A stretch of DNA of 64,000 nt. Source: Streptomyces zhihengii (GTDB taxonomy: Bacteria; Actinomycetota; Actinomycetes; Streptomycetales; Streptomycetaceae). The notes under the pieces are model-generated. The model was not told where the DNA came from, did not search any database, and saw only the letters and a program-made list of their open reading frames with translations. Made by a program: the position numbers and the translations under genes. Location of the stretch: the NCBI RefSeq assembly GCF_016919245.1, contig NZ_JAFEJA010000002.1, positions 498,501 through 562,500 on the forward strand, read 5' to 3'. Positions 1 through 35,000 of this stretch are shown here, one piece after another. Positions within the stretch are counted from its first letter, which is position 1. Every line of letters starts with the position of its first letter.

Positions 1-151
1 GGCCCGCACAATCACTGCGGCTCGATGCCGCGATCTGCAGGGTGCGAGGTATTGAGCGCTAGGACGCGGGCGCATTTCGATACGTCCGGAAAGTATCGGG
101 AACGCGCCGTTTCCGTGGGGTTCCCCGAAAGTGAACCCACGGTGAATCAGG

Positions 152-173
152 GAATTCGCCGTGCGGCGAATTC
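152..173. repeat. Perfect inverted repeat (9-bp stem, 4-nt loop)
   Basis: GAATTCGCC at 152-160 and its exact complement GGCGAATTC at 165-173 flank the loop GTGC. It lies about 110 bp past the thioesterase stop codon and has no T-run. It could be part of a terminator array or an operator for a gene to the left; the sequence does not decide. Confidence 0.45.
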
Positions 174-242
174 GTCCTCGCGGCCGCTTCCGGCCGCCTC
201 CCGCCGCTTCCGGCCGCGGATTTCGGCGGGCGGCAGCCGTCC

Positions 243-260
243 GGCCGAGGGACCTCGGCC
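243..260 (-). terminator. Candidate terminator hairpin after the type II thioesterase
   Basis: GGCCGAGG (243-250) and CCTCGGCC (253-260) are perfectly complementary, 23 bp beyond the stop codon of the minus-strand thioesterase gene. GC-rich hairpins without a U-tract are common terminators in actinomycetes. The 2-nt loop means the innermost pair probably opens. Confidence 0.4.
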
Positions 261-282
261 GCCGCCGCCCGCCCGGGATCCG

Positions 283-1071
283 CTAGCGGCCGCTTCGGTT
301 CGGGCCCGCGCCAGACGACACCGACTGCAACTGGTCCAGCATGGTTTTCAGCAGGCGGGACTGATGCGCCGTGAGGAAGAAGTGCCCGCCGTCGAAGACA
401 TGGAAGTCGAAGGCGGCACTGGTGTGGTTCTGCCAGGCCCGGGCCTCCTCGACGGTGACCTTCGGGTCCTCGTCGCCCGTGAAGGCGGTGATGGGACAGC
501 TCAGCGGCTCGCCGGGCACATAGGTGTAGGTCTCCGCCGCCCGGTAGTCGGAACGCGTGGCCGGCAGGATCATGCGCAGCATCTCCTCGTCGCCGAGGAT
601 GTTGCCCGCGGTGCCCTGCAGACGCTGCAGTTCCTTGATGAACTCCGGGTCGGACGCGAGGTGGTTGCGCTCGTCCCGCGGCATGGAGGGGGCTCGCCGT
701 CCGGAGGCGAACAGCCAGGCCGGAACCACACCCCGCTCCTGCTCCAGCATGCGCGCCAGCTCGAAGCCGACCGTCGCGCCCATGCTGTGCCCGAAGATCG
801 CCAGCGGCTTGTCGAGGCACCCGTCGAGGGCGCCGAGGACAGCTCGCGCGAGGGAGGGCAGATTGTCGATGTTCGGCTCCGAACGCCGGTCCTGACGGCC
901 CGGGTACTGCACGGCCAGGACCTCGACGGCCGGCGAGAGGGAGCGGGAGACCGGGAAGTAGAAGCTGGCGGAGCCGCCGGCGTGTGGCAGGCACAGCAGC
1001 CTGACGGCGCTGTCCGGTGCCGGATGATACCGGCGGATCCACAAGCCGGTGTCATCCTGCGCAGTTGTCAT
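283..1071 (-). CDS. Type II (editing) thioesterase
   Basis: A 262-residue alpha/beta hydrolase of the discrete thioesterase family that accompanies modular PKS and NRPS systems. In this family the enzyme acts in the cytoplasm and removes stalled or wrongly loaded acyl groups from carrier-protein phosphopantetheine arms. Visible features are the PHAGG oxyanion motif near residue 30, YPGRQDR near residue 57, the nucleophile elbow GHSMG near residue 95, an acidic residue in FTGDEDP near residue 196, and the catalytic His in GGHFF near residue 230. Length is normal for the family. The ATG at 1071 is preceded by AAGGGG at 6-nt spacing. It is the last gene on the minus strand and has its own leader and promoter, 288 bp from P450-1. 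The family call is firm; its target here is inferred from neighbourhood. Confidence 0.93.
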   Translation of the reverse strand: MTTAQDDTGLWIRRYHPAPDSAVRLLCLPHAGGSASFYFPVSRSLSPAVEVLAVQYPGRQDRRSEPNIDNLPSLARAVLGALDGCLDKPLAIFGHSMGATVGFELARMLEQERGVVPAWLFASGRRAPSMPRDERNHLASDPEFIKELQRLQGTAGNILGDEEMLRMILPATRSDYRAAETYTYVPGEPLSCPITAFTGDEDPKVTVEEARAWQNHTSAAFDFHVFDGGHFFLTAHQSRLLKTMLDQLQSVSSGAGPNRSGR

Positions 1072-1168
1072 TCCCGACCCCTTTGTGTGACGTTCGTAAT
1101 CCGCGCGCGCCGAGGCGTTTGTGCCCGAACACCGCGTTCATGTGTGGGTTTTTGAAGGATCGAAAGCG

Positions 1169-1222
1169 ATTTTGCGGGGGTGTGATCCAGCCAGCAACCC
1201 CTACGCCGATCGTATGCCCCTA
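1169..1222 (-). promoter_or_regulatory. Thioesterase promoter with two TAGGGG repeats
   Basis: Read on the minus strand: TAGGGG (1222-1217), a second TAGGGG (1203-1198), then at once a -35-like TTGCTG (1197-1192), a 17-bp spacer and a -10-like CAAAAT (1174-1169). The start codon is about 98 bp further on. Box touching the -35 is the arrangement also seen before PKS-C and P450-2, which suggests an activator-dependent promoter under a shared regulator. The rest of the 1072-1359 gap holds only the palindrome at 1261-1274. Confidence 0.5.
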
Positions 1223-1260
1223 GAAGCAGATTACGGGTTGACCAAGTGGGTGCCGCCGAT

Positions 1261-1274
1261 GTAACCAGGGTTAC
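1261..1274. promoter_or_regulatory. Palindrome GTAACC-AG-GGTTAC, possible operator
   Basis: A perfect 6-bp inverted repeat with a 2-nt centre lies between the P450-1 stop codon and the thioesterase promoter, about 40 bp upstream of the outer TAGGGG repeat. It is more AT-rich than its surroundings. It could be an operator for a dimeric regulator. It is too short to be a good terminator. Confidence 0.3.
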
Positions 1275-1359
1275 CGCCCGGTGCGGCTGTGACGGGAGTG
1301 GCGCCCCGCCGGTCCGCTGCCGGTGCCCCGAGTGCCGGCGCCCCCGGTCCGCGGCCACC

Positions 1360-2637
1360 TCAGAAGGCTCGACGGGCCGCCACCGGGAACTCCCGCAGAC
1401 CGCGGATGATGAACGAGTCGCCGCGTCGGACCGGACCCGCCCGGCGCAGCTCCGGCATCCGCGTGGCCAGCGTCGCGAACGCGACCTCCGCCTCCAGCTT
1501 CGCCAGCGACGCACCCATGCAGTAGTGGATGCCCGCCGAGAACGCCAGCGTGTCGGCGCCGATGGTCCGCGTGATGTCGAACCGGTTCGGGTCGGGGAAG
1601 ACCTGGGGATCGCGGTTGGCCCCGCCCGCCATGATCGCCAGTTCGGCGTCGACGGGCAGCGTCCAGCCCGCGATCTCGATCCGCTCGTGCGCGATGCGCC
1701 GGTACGTCTGCACCGACGGGTCGAAGCGCAGGGTCTCCTCGGCCGCGCCGGCCGCGAGTTCCGGCCGCTCGACGAGGAGCCGCCACTGCTCCGGGTGGGT
1801 CAGCAGCGCCAGCACGCCGTTGCCGATGAGATTGACGGTGGTCTCGCTGCCGGCCAGGGGCACGAAGGTGACCATCGGTACCAGCTCGGCCATGCTCATG
1901 CTGCCCTCGTCGACCAGCGCCAGCAGCCGCGTGATCATGTCGTCCTGCGGATCGGCCTTGCGCTCCGCGACGACGTCGACGAGCAGCTCCGTGATCTCCC
2001 GGATCGCCGCCTGGGTGCTCTGCGTCTGCTCGTAGGTGACCACGCCCTCCAGCAGCGGCGTCATCCGGCGGCTGATGCGGTAGAAGGCACCCCGATGGCG
2101 CTCCGGGATGCCGACGAGGTCGGCGATCACCGCGACGGGCAGTTGCTGCGCGAAGGTGGTCATCAGGTCGAACGGCTTGTCCTCGGCGAGGAGACCGTCG
2201 ATCAGCTCGTCGCAGATCTCCTGGATGCGGGACCGCCAGCCGTCGGCCGTGCGCGGATTGAGCGTCGGCGCCGCGATACGGCGCAGCCTGGTGTGGTCGG
2301 GCGGATCGACGCCGAGCATCGAGTTGTCGAAGCTCATGAACTCCGGGAGCTTCTCGCCGTTGGCCTTGCGGACCCCGAACCGCCGGTCCCGCAGGATCGT
2401 GTTCGCCAGCTTGTGGTCCGCGGTCACCCAGGAGCCGATGGCGCTCCGGTAGAGACGCCCCCGGGCCCGTATCTCGTCGTAGTGCGGATACGGGTCGTCC
2501 GGGATGGCCAGCACCTTGGAGTACGGATCACCCCGCTCGGCCTGCGTGCGGATGAAGTCGTGGAAGATGGCCAGCTGCGCGCGCATCTGTCGTTCGCTCG
2601 GCTGCATCGGTGCCAGCTCCTCACTCCGCCTCGCCAT
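1360..2637 (-). CDS. Cytochrome P450 monooxygenase (P450-1)
   Basis: A 425-residue soluble bacterial class I P450, the type that hydroxylates or epoxidises macrolides with electrons from ferredoxin. It has an I-helix AGSETT with the acid-alcohol pair, EETLR as the ExxR motif, an Arg-containing meander before FPDPNRF, and the haem loop FSAGIHYCMG with the Cys ligand. No membrane segment or signal peptide is seen. Two starts are possible: ATG at 2637 (weak GAGGA, 4-nt spacing) and ATG at 2607 behind GAGGAG at 9-nt spacing, which would remove ten residues. It is separated from PKS-A by a strong hairpin, so it probably has its own promoter. Substrate and position of attack cannot be read from sequence; a post-PKS tailoring role is inferred from context. 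Confidence 0.93.
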   Translation of the reverse strand: MARRSEELAPMQPSERQMRAQLAIFHDFIRTQAERGDPYSKVLAIPDDPYPHYDEIRARGRLYRSAIGSWVTADHKLANTILRDRRFGVRKANGEKLPEFMSFDNSMLGVDPPDHTRLRRIAAPTLNPRTADGWRSRIQEICDELIDGLLAEDKPFDLMTTFAQQLPVAVIADLVGIPERHRGAFYRISRRMTPLLEGVVTYEQTQSTQAAIREITELLVDVVAERKADPQDDMITRLLALVDEGSMSMAELVPMVTFVPLAGSETTVNLIGNGVLALLTHPEQWRLLVERPELAAGAAEETLRFDPSVQTYRRIAHERIEIAGWTLPVDAELAIMAGGANRDPQVFPDPNRFDITRTIGADTLAFSAGIHYCMGASLAKLEAEVAFATLATRMPELRRAGPVRRGDSFIIRGLREFPVAARRAF

Positions 2638-2672
2638 GGCGTCCTCGCAGTCGAGAACGTATTGATGATCGC

Positions 2673-2691
2673 CCCCTACCGGACACCCCTA
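2673..2691 (-). promoter_or_regulatory. Paired TAGGGG repeats upstream of P450-1
   Basis: Two TAGGGG copies on the minus strand (2691-2686 and 2678-2673) have a 13-bp period, 36-54 bp before the P450-1 start codon. They match the boxes found before the thioesterase, PKS-C and P450-2. A weak -35/-10 pair (TGTCCG, 17-bp spacer, ATACGT) begins right after the outer copy, but it is poor. The rest of the 2638-2847 gap is GC-rich and includes the PKS-A terminator. Confidence 0.4.
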
Positions 2692-2790
2692 ACCCGGCCG
2701 TCCGGCCGCGCGCGGGGCACCAGGTCAGGCCGCCCGGCGGCGGCCTCCGCCGCCGTCCGGCCCTCCCGCGCGCGGCCCGCCGCGGGGAGT

Positions 2791-2827
2791 GCCTTCCGTC
2801 TCCGGCGGGGGTCCGGAGACGGAAGGC
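2791..2827 (-). terminator. Terminator of the PKS operon
   Basis: A perfect 15-bp inverted repeat (2791-2805 against 2813-2827) encloses a 7-nt loop, 20 bp after the PKS-A stop codon. It is the strongest hairpin I found in the window. It should end the PKS-C/B/A transcript and insulate P450-1. Confidence 0.75.
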
Positions 2828-2847
2828 CGTGGTGCCGGGGGCCGGTC

Positions 2848-27306
<24,459 letters not shown>

Positions 27307-27307
27307 G

Positions 27308-30300
27308 TCAAGCTCCTCGATCTGTCTGTCCATCCGACTCCGAACCGCCGAGAGCGAGCCTGAGCAGGCTCTCGCCGTCCATGGAGTCGATCGAATTCTG
27401 AATGTCGTCGGGGTCCGGGCCGGAGTCCGTGACCGGGTCCGTGCCGTCGCCCGGAAGGTCGTCCCCGGCGAGCCGCAGCAGCGGGGCGATGAGGCCCGCG
27501 TCGGCCAGACGGGACAACGGGATCGACCGCAGGGCCCGGCGTACCGCCGCGGCGCGCTCCTCGCCGATCTCCTCGTCGCCGTCCGGGAACATCCCGGACC
27601 GCAGACGGCCCGCGACGGCGCGCGCGCTGGGGTAGTCGAACAGCAGCGTCGTGGGCAGGGCCAGGCCGGTCTCCGCGGCCAGCCGGTCGCGCAGTTCGAC
27701 GGCGCTGAGGGAGTCGAAGCCGAGGTCGCGGAAGGCCTTGTCGGCGGCCACGGCCTCGGGGGCGGGATATCCCAGCACGGAGGCGGCGTGCTGCTGCACG
27801 ATGCCCACGAGTGCCGTCTCCCGCTCCTCGCCGGTCAGATCCGCCAGCCGGTCGCGGAGACGGGCGGCGAGCGCGTCGTCCGGGGTCGCGGCGGCCACCG
27901 CGAGCTGCGCGGCGACCTCGGGGATGTCGTGGATCAGCGGGCGTTCCCGGCGGGCGCTGAACGCCGGGAGGAACGCCGCCCAGTCGACGTCGGCGACCGT
28001 GACACAGGCGTCGTCGGCGAGCAGGGCGGTGCCGATCCGGCGGACCGCCGACCCGGGCGCCATCGCCCGCAGGCCGCGGCGGCGCAGGTAGTCCGACGCC
28101 TCGGCCCCGCCGGCCATCCCGTCGCCCGCCCACGGCCCCCAGGACACCGAGGTCGCGACGGCACCGCGGGCGCGCCGGTTGGCCACCAGCGCGTCCAGGT
28201 ACGCGTTGGCCGCAGCGTAGGCGCCCTGGCTGCCGCTGCCCCAGACGCCGGCGATCGAGGAGAACACCACGAAGAAGTCCAGGGGGGCGTCCCCCAGCGC
28301 CTCGTCCAGCAGACGCGCGCCGTCGACCTTCGCGGCCATCACCCGCGCGAAGTCCGCCGGGCCCGAGGTGTCCAGCGGCGTCGGGTCGCCCGCGCCGGCC
28401 GCGTGGACCACGCCGGACAGGGGATACCGGTCGACGAGCGACCGCACGAACGCGCGGTCCCCGATGTCGCCCGCGAGGACCGACACCCGCGTACCGGCGG
28501 TCTCCAGCTCGGCCACGAGGCCCTCGGCACCGGGCGCCGCCGGACCCCGCCGCGAGACCAGCACCAGCTCCTCGACCCCGGAATCCGCCAGCCACCGCGC
28601 GACTTCGCGGCCCAGCCCTCCGGTGCCGCCGGAGATCAGCACCGTGCCGCGCCCCTGCCACCGGCCCGTGGGGGGAGCGCCGGCCCGCGCCAGCCGCCGG
28701 ACGAACGCGCCGTCCGGCCGCAGCGCCACCTGGTCCTCGGCGCCGCCGGCCAGGACCCCGGCGAGCCCCTCGCCCGAGGCCGCGTCGGCGACGTCGACCA
28801 GCCCGCCCCACAACTCGGGGAGTTCGAGACCCGCCACCCGGCCGAGACCCCAGACCTGCGCCTGGCCGGCGTCGACCGGCTCGCCGCCGTCGACGGCGGT
28901 TCCGCCGGACGTGACCCACCAGACGGGGGCCCGCACGCCCGCGCGCAGCAGGGCGTCCACGGTGGCCAGCATGGCGGCGACCGGCGCCGGCGGGGCGAAG
29001 CCGCCGGAGCGGTCGGTGCTGCCGGATTCCTCGGAGCGGTCTGCGGCGTCGGAGTCGTCGGTGGCGTCGTCCGCCGTCAGGCCGGCGAAGGACAGCACCC
29101 CGGCGAGCTCGACGCCGTCCGCGCACGCCGCGGCCAGACGCTCCCCGAGGACGGCCGTCCGCGCCCGGACCGTGACGACATGCGCCCCGGCCTCGGTGAG
29201 TGCCCGCACGGAGCGCTCGGCCACCTCGGGGTGCCGCATCGTGTCCGGGAGCAGCGCCAGCCACGTCCCGCTCAGAACCGGCGACGTCCGGGCGGGCGCC
29301 GCGGGCTTCCAGACGACGGAGTACCGCCAGGGGTCCGCGGTGGCGGTCGCGGACGGCCGCGGCCAGTACATCTCCTGCTGGAACGCGTACGTCGGCAGGT
29401 CGACCACCCGGCCGCCCCAGCCGGCGAAGACCTTCGTCCAGTCGACGCCGACCCCCACCGTCCACAGCCGGCTCACCGCGGTCACGGCGGTCTCGACCTC
29501 GCCCCGGCCCTTGCGGAGCACCGGGGCGAACACCCCCTCGCGGCCGGCCTCGCGGGCCATGCCGGACAGGACTCCGTCGGGGCCGAGCTCCAGGTGGCGG
29601 GTGACGCCCATGGTGTGGAGGGCGGTGACGCCGTCGGCGAAGCGGACGGGCCGGCGGATCTGGCGGAGCCAGTAGTCCGGGTCCTGCATCAGCCCCGGTT
29701 CGGCGACGGCGCCGGTCAGGTTGGAGACGACCGGGATGCGTGCGGGGTGGAACGTCAGCCCGTCCAGGACGCGGCCGAACTCCTCCAGCATCGGTTCCAT
29801 CAGGGCGGAGTGGAACGCGTGCGACACCTGGAGGACGGTGAACTTGCGTTCCTGCTGGGCGCAGTGGGCGGCGTAGGCCTCGACGGCTTCGAGGCTGCCG
29901 GAGAGGACGACGGAGGTGGGGCCGTTGACGGCGGCGATGTCCAGGCCGCTGTCGGCGACGTCGGCTTCGCTCGCCTGGACGGCGAGCATGCCGCCGCCTT
30001 CGGGCAGCGCCTGCATCAGCCGGCCCCGCTCGGCGACCAGCACACAGGCGTCGTCCAGGTCGAGGATGCCGGCGACGTGCGCGGCGGTGATCTCGCCCAG
30101 CGAGTGGCCCAGCAGCACGTCCGGGACCACGCCCCACGACTCGACGAGCCGGAACAGGGCGACTTCGAGGGCGAACAGGCCCGCCTGGGCCCACATCGTC
30201 CGGTCGAGTTCGGCGCCCTCGGTCAGGACCTCCCGCAGGGGCCGCTCCAGCCGGGCGTCCAGCCGGGCGCAGACCGTGTCGAACGCCTCCGCGAACACCG

Positions 30301-31987
30301 GGAACCGCTCGTGCAGTTCGAGGCCCATGCCCGCACGCTGGGAGCCCTGGCCGGTGAACAGCACCGCCAGGCGGCCGTCACCGGCGGCGCCGGAGGCCGG
30401 CTCCGTGTCACCGGTGAGGACGGCGCGATGCTCCAGCGCGGCGCGGGTGGTGGCCAGGGTCCAGCCGACGTCCACCGGATCCAGCCCGGGGCGTTCGGCC
30501 GTGTACGACCGCAGGCGGTCGATCTGTGCGCGCAGCGCCTCCGGGGACTTCGCGGACACCGGCCAGGGCACCGGCCGCGGCACCGGACCGGCCGCCGTCG
30601 GTGTGACGTCGGCGGGCTCCGTCTCCGGCGCCTGTTCCAGGATGACGTGGGCGTTGGTGCCGCTGATGCCGAACGACGACACGGCCGCCCGGCGCGGCCG
30701 GTCCGACGCCGCCCACTTCCGGGGCTCCGTCAGGAGTTCCACCGCACCCGCCGACCAGTCGACCTGGGGCGACGGGGCGTCCACGTGCAGGGTCGCCGGA
30801 AGGACGCCGTGCCGCAGGGCCATGACCATCTTGATCACGCCCGCGACGCCCGCCGCGGCCTGGGTGTGGCCGATGTTCGACTTGACCGAGCCGAGCAGGA
30901 GCGGCTCGCCGCCCTCGCCGCGGTCCTGTCCGTAGGTCGCCAGCAGCGCCTGCGCCTCGATCGGGTCGCCGAGCCGGGTACCGGTGCCGTGGGCCTCCAC
31001 GACGTCCACATCCCCCGGCGCCAGACGGGCGTTGGCGAGCGCCGCACGGATCACCCGCTGCTGCGAGGGGCCGTTCGGCGCCGTCAGACCGCTCGACGCC
31101 CCGTCCTGGTTCACCGCGCTGCCGCGGACCACGGCCAGGATCCGGCGGCCGTTGCGCCGGGCGTCCGACAGCCGCTCCACCAGCAGCACACCGACGCCCT
31201 CGCCCCAGCCCATCCCGTCGGCGGCGGCGGCGAACGACTTGCAGCGTCCGTCGACGGCCAGGCCCTGCTCGACGCCGAACGCACCGAACACCTGCGGGGT
31301 GGCCATGACGGTGACACCGCCGGCGACGGCCAGGTCGCACTCACCGGCCCGCAGCGCCTGGCACGCCAGATGCAGCGTCACCAGCGACGAGGAGCAGGCG
31401 GTGTCGACGGTGACCGCGGGGCCCTCCAGGCCGAAGGAGTAGGCGACGCGGCCGGAGGCGGCGCTCCCCGCGGTGCCGGTCGCCAGGTAGGCCTCGCTGC
31501 CGGCCGGCACCTCGGCCGTGCCGACCATGTAGTCGTGGTACATCTGGCCGACGTAGACGCCGGTCCGGCTGCCGTGCAGCGTCGTCGGGTCGACGCCGGC
31601 GGACTCCATGGCCTCCCAGGAGGTCTCCAGCAGCAGGCGCTGCTGGGGGTCGGTCGCCAGCGCCTCCCGGGGGGAGATCCCGAAGAACGCCGCGTCGAAC
31701 CGGCCGGCGTCGTGCAGGAATCCGGCCTGGCGGGGGCCGCCGCCGGACGGCTGCCCGAGGTCCCAGCCGCGGTCGTCGGGGAAGTCGGACATGCCGTCGC
31801 CCCGCGAGTCCACGAGGTGCCACAGCCCGTCGGGCGAGGTGACCCCGCCCGGGTAGCGGCAGGCCATGCCCACGATCGCGATGGGCTCGCGGCCGCGCTC
31901 GTCCAGCTCCCGCAGGTCGCGTCGGGCGTCCCGCAGGTCGATGGTGGCCTGCCGCAGGTAGCGCAGCAGCTCTTCGGTGGTGGCCAT
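27308..31987 (-). CDS. Single-module type I polyketide synthase (PKS-B)
   Basis: 1559 residues: N-terminal docking helix (about 1-33), KS (about 31890-30640), AT (about 30370-29540), KR (about 28650-28090), ACP (about 27790-27590) and a long C-terminal docking region. KS has DTACSSS, EAHGTGT and SNIGHTQ. AT has GHSLGE and HAFH, so malonyl-CoA is expected. KR has Trp and Gln in [11 protein letters not shown] with no LDD, the A1 type, and no DH, so a hydroxyl results. The C-terminus ([15 protein letters not shown]) is the class whose partners begin with helices like that of PKS-A, which supports transfer from B to A. The ATG at 31987 has GGGAG 7 nt upstream. It starts 18 bp after the PKS-C stop and ends 1 bp before the preferred PKS-A start, so the three are co-transcribed and probably translationally coupled. 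Confidence 0.96.
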   Translation of the reverse strand: MATTEELLRYLRQATIDLRDARRDLRELDERGREPIAIVGMACRYPGGVTSPDGLWHLVDSRGDGMSDFPDDRGWDLGQPSGGGPRQAGFLHDAGRFDAAFFGISPREALATDPQQRLLLETSWEAMESAGVDPTTLHGSRTGVYVGQMYHDYMVGTAEVPAGSEAYLATGTAGSAASGRVAYSFGLEGPAVTVDTACSSSLVTLHLACQALRAGECDLAVAGGVTVMATPQVFGAFGVEQGLAVDGRCKSFAAAADGMGWGEGVGVLLVERLSDARRNGRRILAVVRGSAVNQDGASSGLTAPNGPSQQRVIRAALANARLAPGDVDVVEAHGTGTRLGDPIEAQALLATYGQDRGEGGEPLLLGSVKSNIGHTQAAAGVAGVIKMVMALRHGVLPATLHVDAPSPQVDWSAGAVELLTEPRKWAASDRPRRAAVSSFGISGTNAHVILEQAPETEPADVTPTAAGPVPRPVPWPVSAKSPEALRAQIDRLRSYTAERPGLDPVDVGWTLATTRAALEHRAVLTGDTEPASGAAGDGRLAVLFTGQGSQRAGMGLELHERFPVFAEAFDTVCARLDARLERPLREVLTEGAELDRTMWAQAGLFALEVALFRLVESWGVVPDVLLGHSLGEITAAHVAGILDLDDACVLVAERGRLMQALPEGGGMLAVQASEADVADSGLDIAAVNGPTSVVLSGSLEAVEAYAAHCAQQERKFTVLQVSHAFHSALMEPMLEEFGRVLDGLTFHPARIPVVSNLTGAVAEPGLMQDPDYWLRQIRRPVRFADGVTALHTMGVTRHLELGPDGVLSGMAREAGREGVFAPVLRKGRGEVETAVTAVSRLWTVGVGVDWTKVFAGWGGRVVDLPTYAFQQEMYWPRPSATATADPWRYSVVWKPAAPARTSPVLSGTWLALLPDTMRHPEVAERSVRALTEAGAHVVTVRARTAVLGERLAAACADGVELAGVLSFAGLTADDATDDSDAADRSEESGSTDRSGGFAPPAPVAAMLATVDALLRAGVRAPVWWVTSGGTAVDGGEPVDAGQAQVWGLGRVAGLELPELWGGLVDVADAASGEGLAGVLAGGAEDQVALRPDGAFVRRLARAGAPPTGRWQGRGTVLISGGTGGLGREVARWLADSGVEELVLVSRRGPAAPGAEGLVAELETAGTRVSVLAGDIGDRAFVRSLVDRYPLSGVVHAAGAGDPTPLDTSGPADFARVMAAKVDGARLLDEALGDAPLDFFVVFSSIAGVWGSGSQGAYAAANAYLDALVANRRARGAVATSVSWGPWAGDGMAGGAEASDYLRRRGLRAMAPGSAVRRIGTALLADDACVTVADVDWAAFLPAFSARRERPLIHDIPEVAAQLAVAAATPDDALAARLRDRLADLTGEERETALVGIVQQHAASVLGYPAPEAVAADKAFRDLGFDSLSAVELRDRLAAETGLALPTTLLFDYPSARAVAGRLRSGMFPDGDEEIGEERAAAVRRALRSIPLSRLADAGLIAPLLRLAGDDLPGDGTDPVTDSGPDPDDIQNSIDSMDGESLLRLALGGSESDGQTDRGA

Positions 31988-32005
31988 TCGCGCGCTCCCG
32001 GCGGC

Positions 32006-35000
32006 TCAGTGGGACTCGTCGAGGATCTGGAACAGCTCCTCGGCGGTCGCCGTTTCGAGGCTGACGCTGTCGTCCGCCTGCTGCCCTGCGTCGTTCCACC
32101 GGGCGAGCAGCTCGCGCAGCCGGCCGCCGACCGTGGCCCGGTCGGCGTCGTCGGCGTCCACCGCGGCCAGGACGTCCTCCAGCCGGCCGAGTTCCTCCAG
32201 GGCGCGCGCGGACGCGGCCACCGGCTCCGGGGTCAGTTCCCCGCGCAGGTGGCGGGCGACGGCGAGCGGGGTGGAGTAGTCGAACACCAGCGTGGCCGGC
32301 AGGCGCAGCCCGGTCAGGGCGGCGAGCCGGTTGCGCAGTTCGACGCCGGTGAGGGAGTCGACGCCGACGTCGAGGAAGCCCCGCTCCGGGCGGATCGCCT
32401 CCGGTCCCGAGTGGCCCAGGACGGCGGCGAGTTGGGTGCGGACCAGGTCGAGGACCACCTCGTGGCGCTCGTCGTCGCCGAGGTCGGCGAGGCGGCGCCG
32501 CAGCCCCGCACCGTCGTCGCCCGCGGCGACGGGGGAGGGGGCGGGGCGGCCGGCCCCGGCGAGGTCGCGCAGCAGCGGCGGCACGGCCTCGGGACGGGTA
32601 CGCAGCGAGCCGGTGTCGAGGACCATCGGGACGGTGACGGCGGTGGCGGCGCCGCACGCGGCGTCGAACAGCGTCATGCCGTCCTCCGTGGACAGCGGTG
32701 TCAGCCCGAGCCGCCTGACGCGCCGGACATCGGCCTCGGTCAGCCCGGCGGTCATACCGCTCGCCTCCGCCCACGGGCCCCACGCCATGGAGACCGCCGG
32801 CAGGCCGGTGGCCCGCCGGTGGTGGGCGAGCGCGTCCAGATAGGCGTTCGCGGCCGCGTAGTTCGCCTGGCCGGCGGCGCCGAAGGTCGCCGACGCCGAC
32901 GAGAACAGCACGAACGCGGACAGGTCCAGGTCCCGGGTCAGCTCGTGCAGGTGCCGTGCGCCGTTCGCCTTGGCGTGCAGCGCCCGGTCGAGCCGGCCGG
33001 CGTCGAGACCGGCGACCAGGCCGTCGTCGAGCACGCCAGCGGCGTGGACGACGGCGCGCAGCGGCAGGTCGGCCGGAATCGCCCGCAGCAGGCGGGCGAC
33101 CTCCTCCCGGTCGCCGATGTCGCAGGCGACCACCGTGGCGTCGCAGCCCAGTGCGGTGAGGTCGGCGACGAGGTCCCGCGCCCCCGGGGCGTCGGGGCCG
33201 CGCCGGCTGGTGAGCACCAGGCGGCGGACGCCGTGGACGGAGGCCAGGTGCCGGGCGAGCGCCGAGCCGATGGTGCCGGTGCCGCCGGTGATCAGGGTGG
33301 TGCCCGTCGTGTCGGCCGGCGCCTGCGCCGGCGTTTCGGCGCGCACCAGGCGCGGCGCGTGCAACCGGCCCTCGCGCACCGCCACCTGGGGTTCCGGGCC
33401 GCTGAGCGCCTCGGAGAGAGCGGCGGGGGAGGCGGGGCGGTCGTCGAGGTCGACCAGGACGAAGCGGCCGGGGTGCTCCGCCTGCGCGGACCGGATCAGC
33501 CCCCAGGCCGCGGCGGCCGCGAGGTCGCCGATGTCCTCGTGCCCGCCGACCGCCGCGGCGCCCCGGGTGACGACGGCGAGACGGGCGTCGGCCCGGTGCT
33601 CGTCGGCCAGCCACCGCTGGACGAGCGCGAGCGCGTCGTGCAGCACTCCGGCCGGTCCCGCGGGCCCGTCGGCGCCCGCCAGCGACGCCACGCTCACGGC
33701 CGTGCCACCGCCGTCGCCGCCGTCGGTGTCGGTGTGCCGGCGGACCTGCGCCCCGGCCTCCCGGAGCTGCCCGCCGACGCCCAGCGGGTCCGGCCCCAGC
33801 ACCGTCCACGACAGCTCGGCGGGCGCCGCGTTGTGCGGAACCGCGGCCCAGCCGACCTGGAACAGCGCGTTGTGCGCCGGGTGCCGCACCGCGCCGAAGC
33901 CGTCGGGAACGGGACGCGAGACGATCATGTCCGCCGAGGCGACCGGGAGACCGGCGGCGTCGGTGACGGTGACGCCGACGCCGTCCTGCCCGGCCGTCAC
34001 CAGCCGGACCCGCAGGGCGCGCACGCCCCGCCGGAAGAGGCGCACACCGCGCCAGGAGAACGGCAGTTCCGCCCGGGTCGGCTCGGCCCCCGACCCCAGC
34101 GAACGCAGCAGGCCGATGCCGTGCAGCGCCGCGTCCAGCAGCGCCGGGTGGACGGCGAAACCTGCCGCGTCCGGACCGTCGGAGCCGTCGGGGACGTCAG
34201 GGGCGAGGGCGACCTCCGCGTACACCTCTCCGTCGCGGTGCCAGGCGGAGCGCATGGCCTGGAACGCCGGGCCGTAGCGGTAGCCGAGGGCGGCGAGGTC
34301 GTCGTAGAAGCCGCCGAGGTCGATCTCGGCGGCGCCGGGCGGCGGCCACGGCGTCAGGGAGCCGGGCTCCGGCTCCGGTTCGGGCGCCGTGGGCGCGAGC
34401 GTGGCGGTGGCGTGCAGGATCCAGCCCTCGGCCGCCTCCTCCGCGCCCGGGGATCCGTCGTCGGGCCGCGAGTGGATGCCCACGGACCGGCGTCCGGTGC
34501 CGTCCGGCGGCTGGACGACGGCCTGGAGGCGGACGGCGCCCGAGCCGGCGAGGACCAGCGGTGCGCCGAGGGTGACCTCCTCGACGTACGGGCAGCCGAC
34601 CCGGCCGCCCGCGGTGACCGCGAACTCCACGAAGGCGGTGCCGGGCACCAGGACCGTCCCGAGGACCGCGTGGTCGGCGAGCCACGGGTGGGTCCGTGTC
34701 GACACCCGGCCGGTCAGCAGGACCGTGTCGGTGCCCGCCACCGGCGCGGCGGCGGTGAGGACCGGGTGCGCGGTGGCGTCCAGGCCCGCCCCGGACGGGT
34801 CGGTGCCGGGCGCCGCCGGGAGCGAGTTCATCCAGTACCGCTCGCTCTGGAACGGGTAGGTGGGAAGGTCGACGGTGCGCGCCCCGCGTCCGCCGAGGGC
34901 GGCGCTCCAGTCGACGCGGACGCCGGACACGTGCGCCTCGGCGGCGGAGGCCAGCATGCGCGCCGTGCCGCCTTCCCCGGTGCGCAGCGACGGGACGGGA

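Larger units (their letters stand above)
1..282. other. Non-coding stretch left of the thioesterase gene
   Basis: No convincing gene lies here. Open frames crossing it are antisense to the thioesterase and show no recognisable protein family. The stretch has several inverted repeats: an imperfect one at about 112-143, a perfect 9-bp stem with a 4-nt loop at 152-173, and an 8-bp stem with a 2-nt loop at 243-260. The last is just downstream of the thioesterase stop codon. The stretch may mark the end of a transcription unit. Confidence 0.5.

Noticed and set aside
59..1042. Minus-strand frame overlapping the thioesterase
   Set aside because: Out of frame with the thioesterase motifs and of low-complexity composition; the 283-1071 frame carries PHAGG, GHSMG and the catalytic His.
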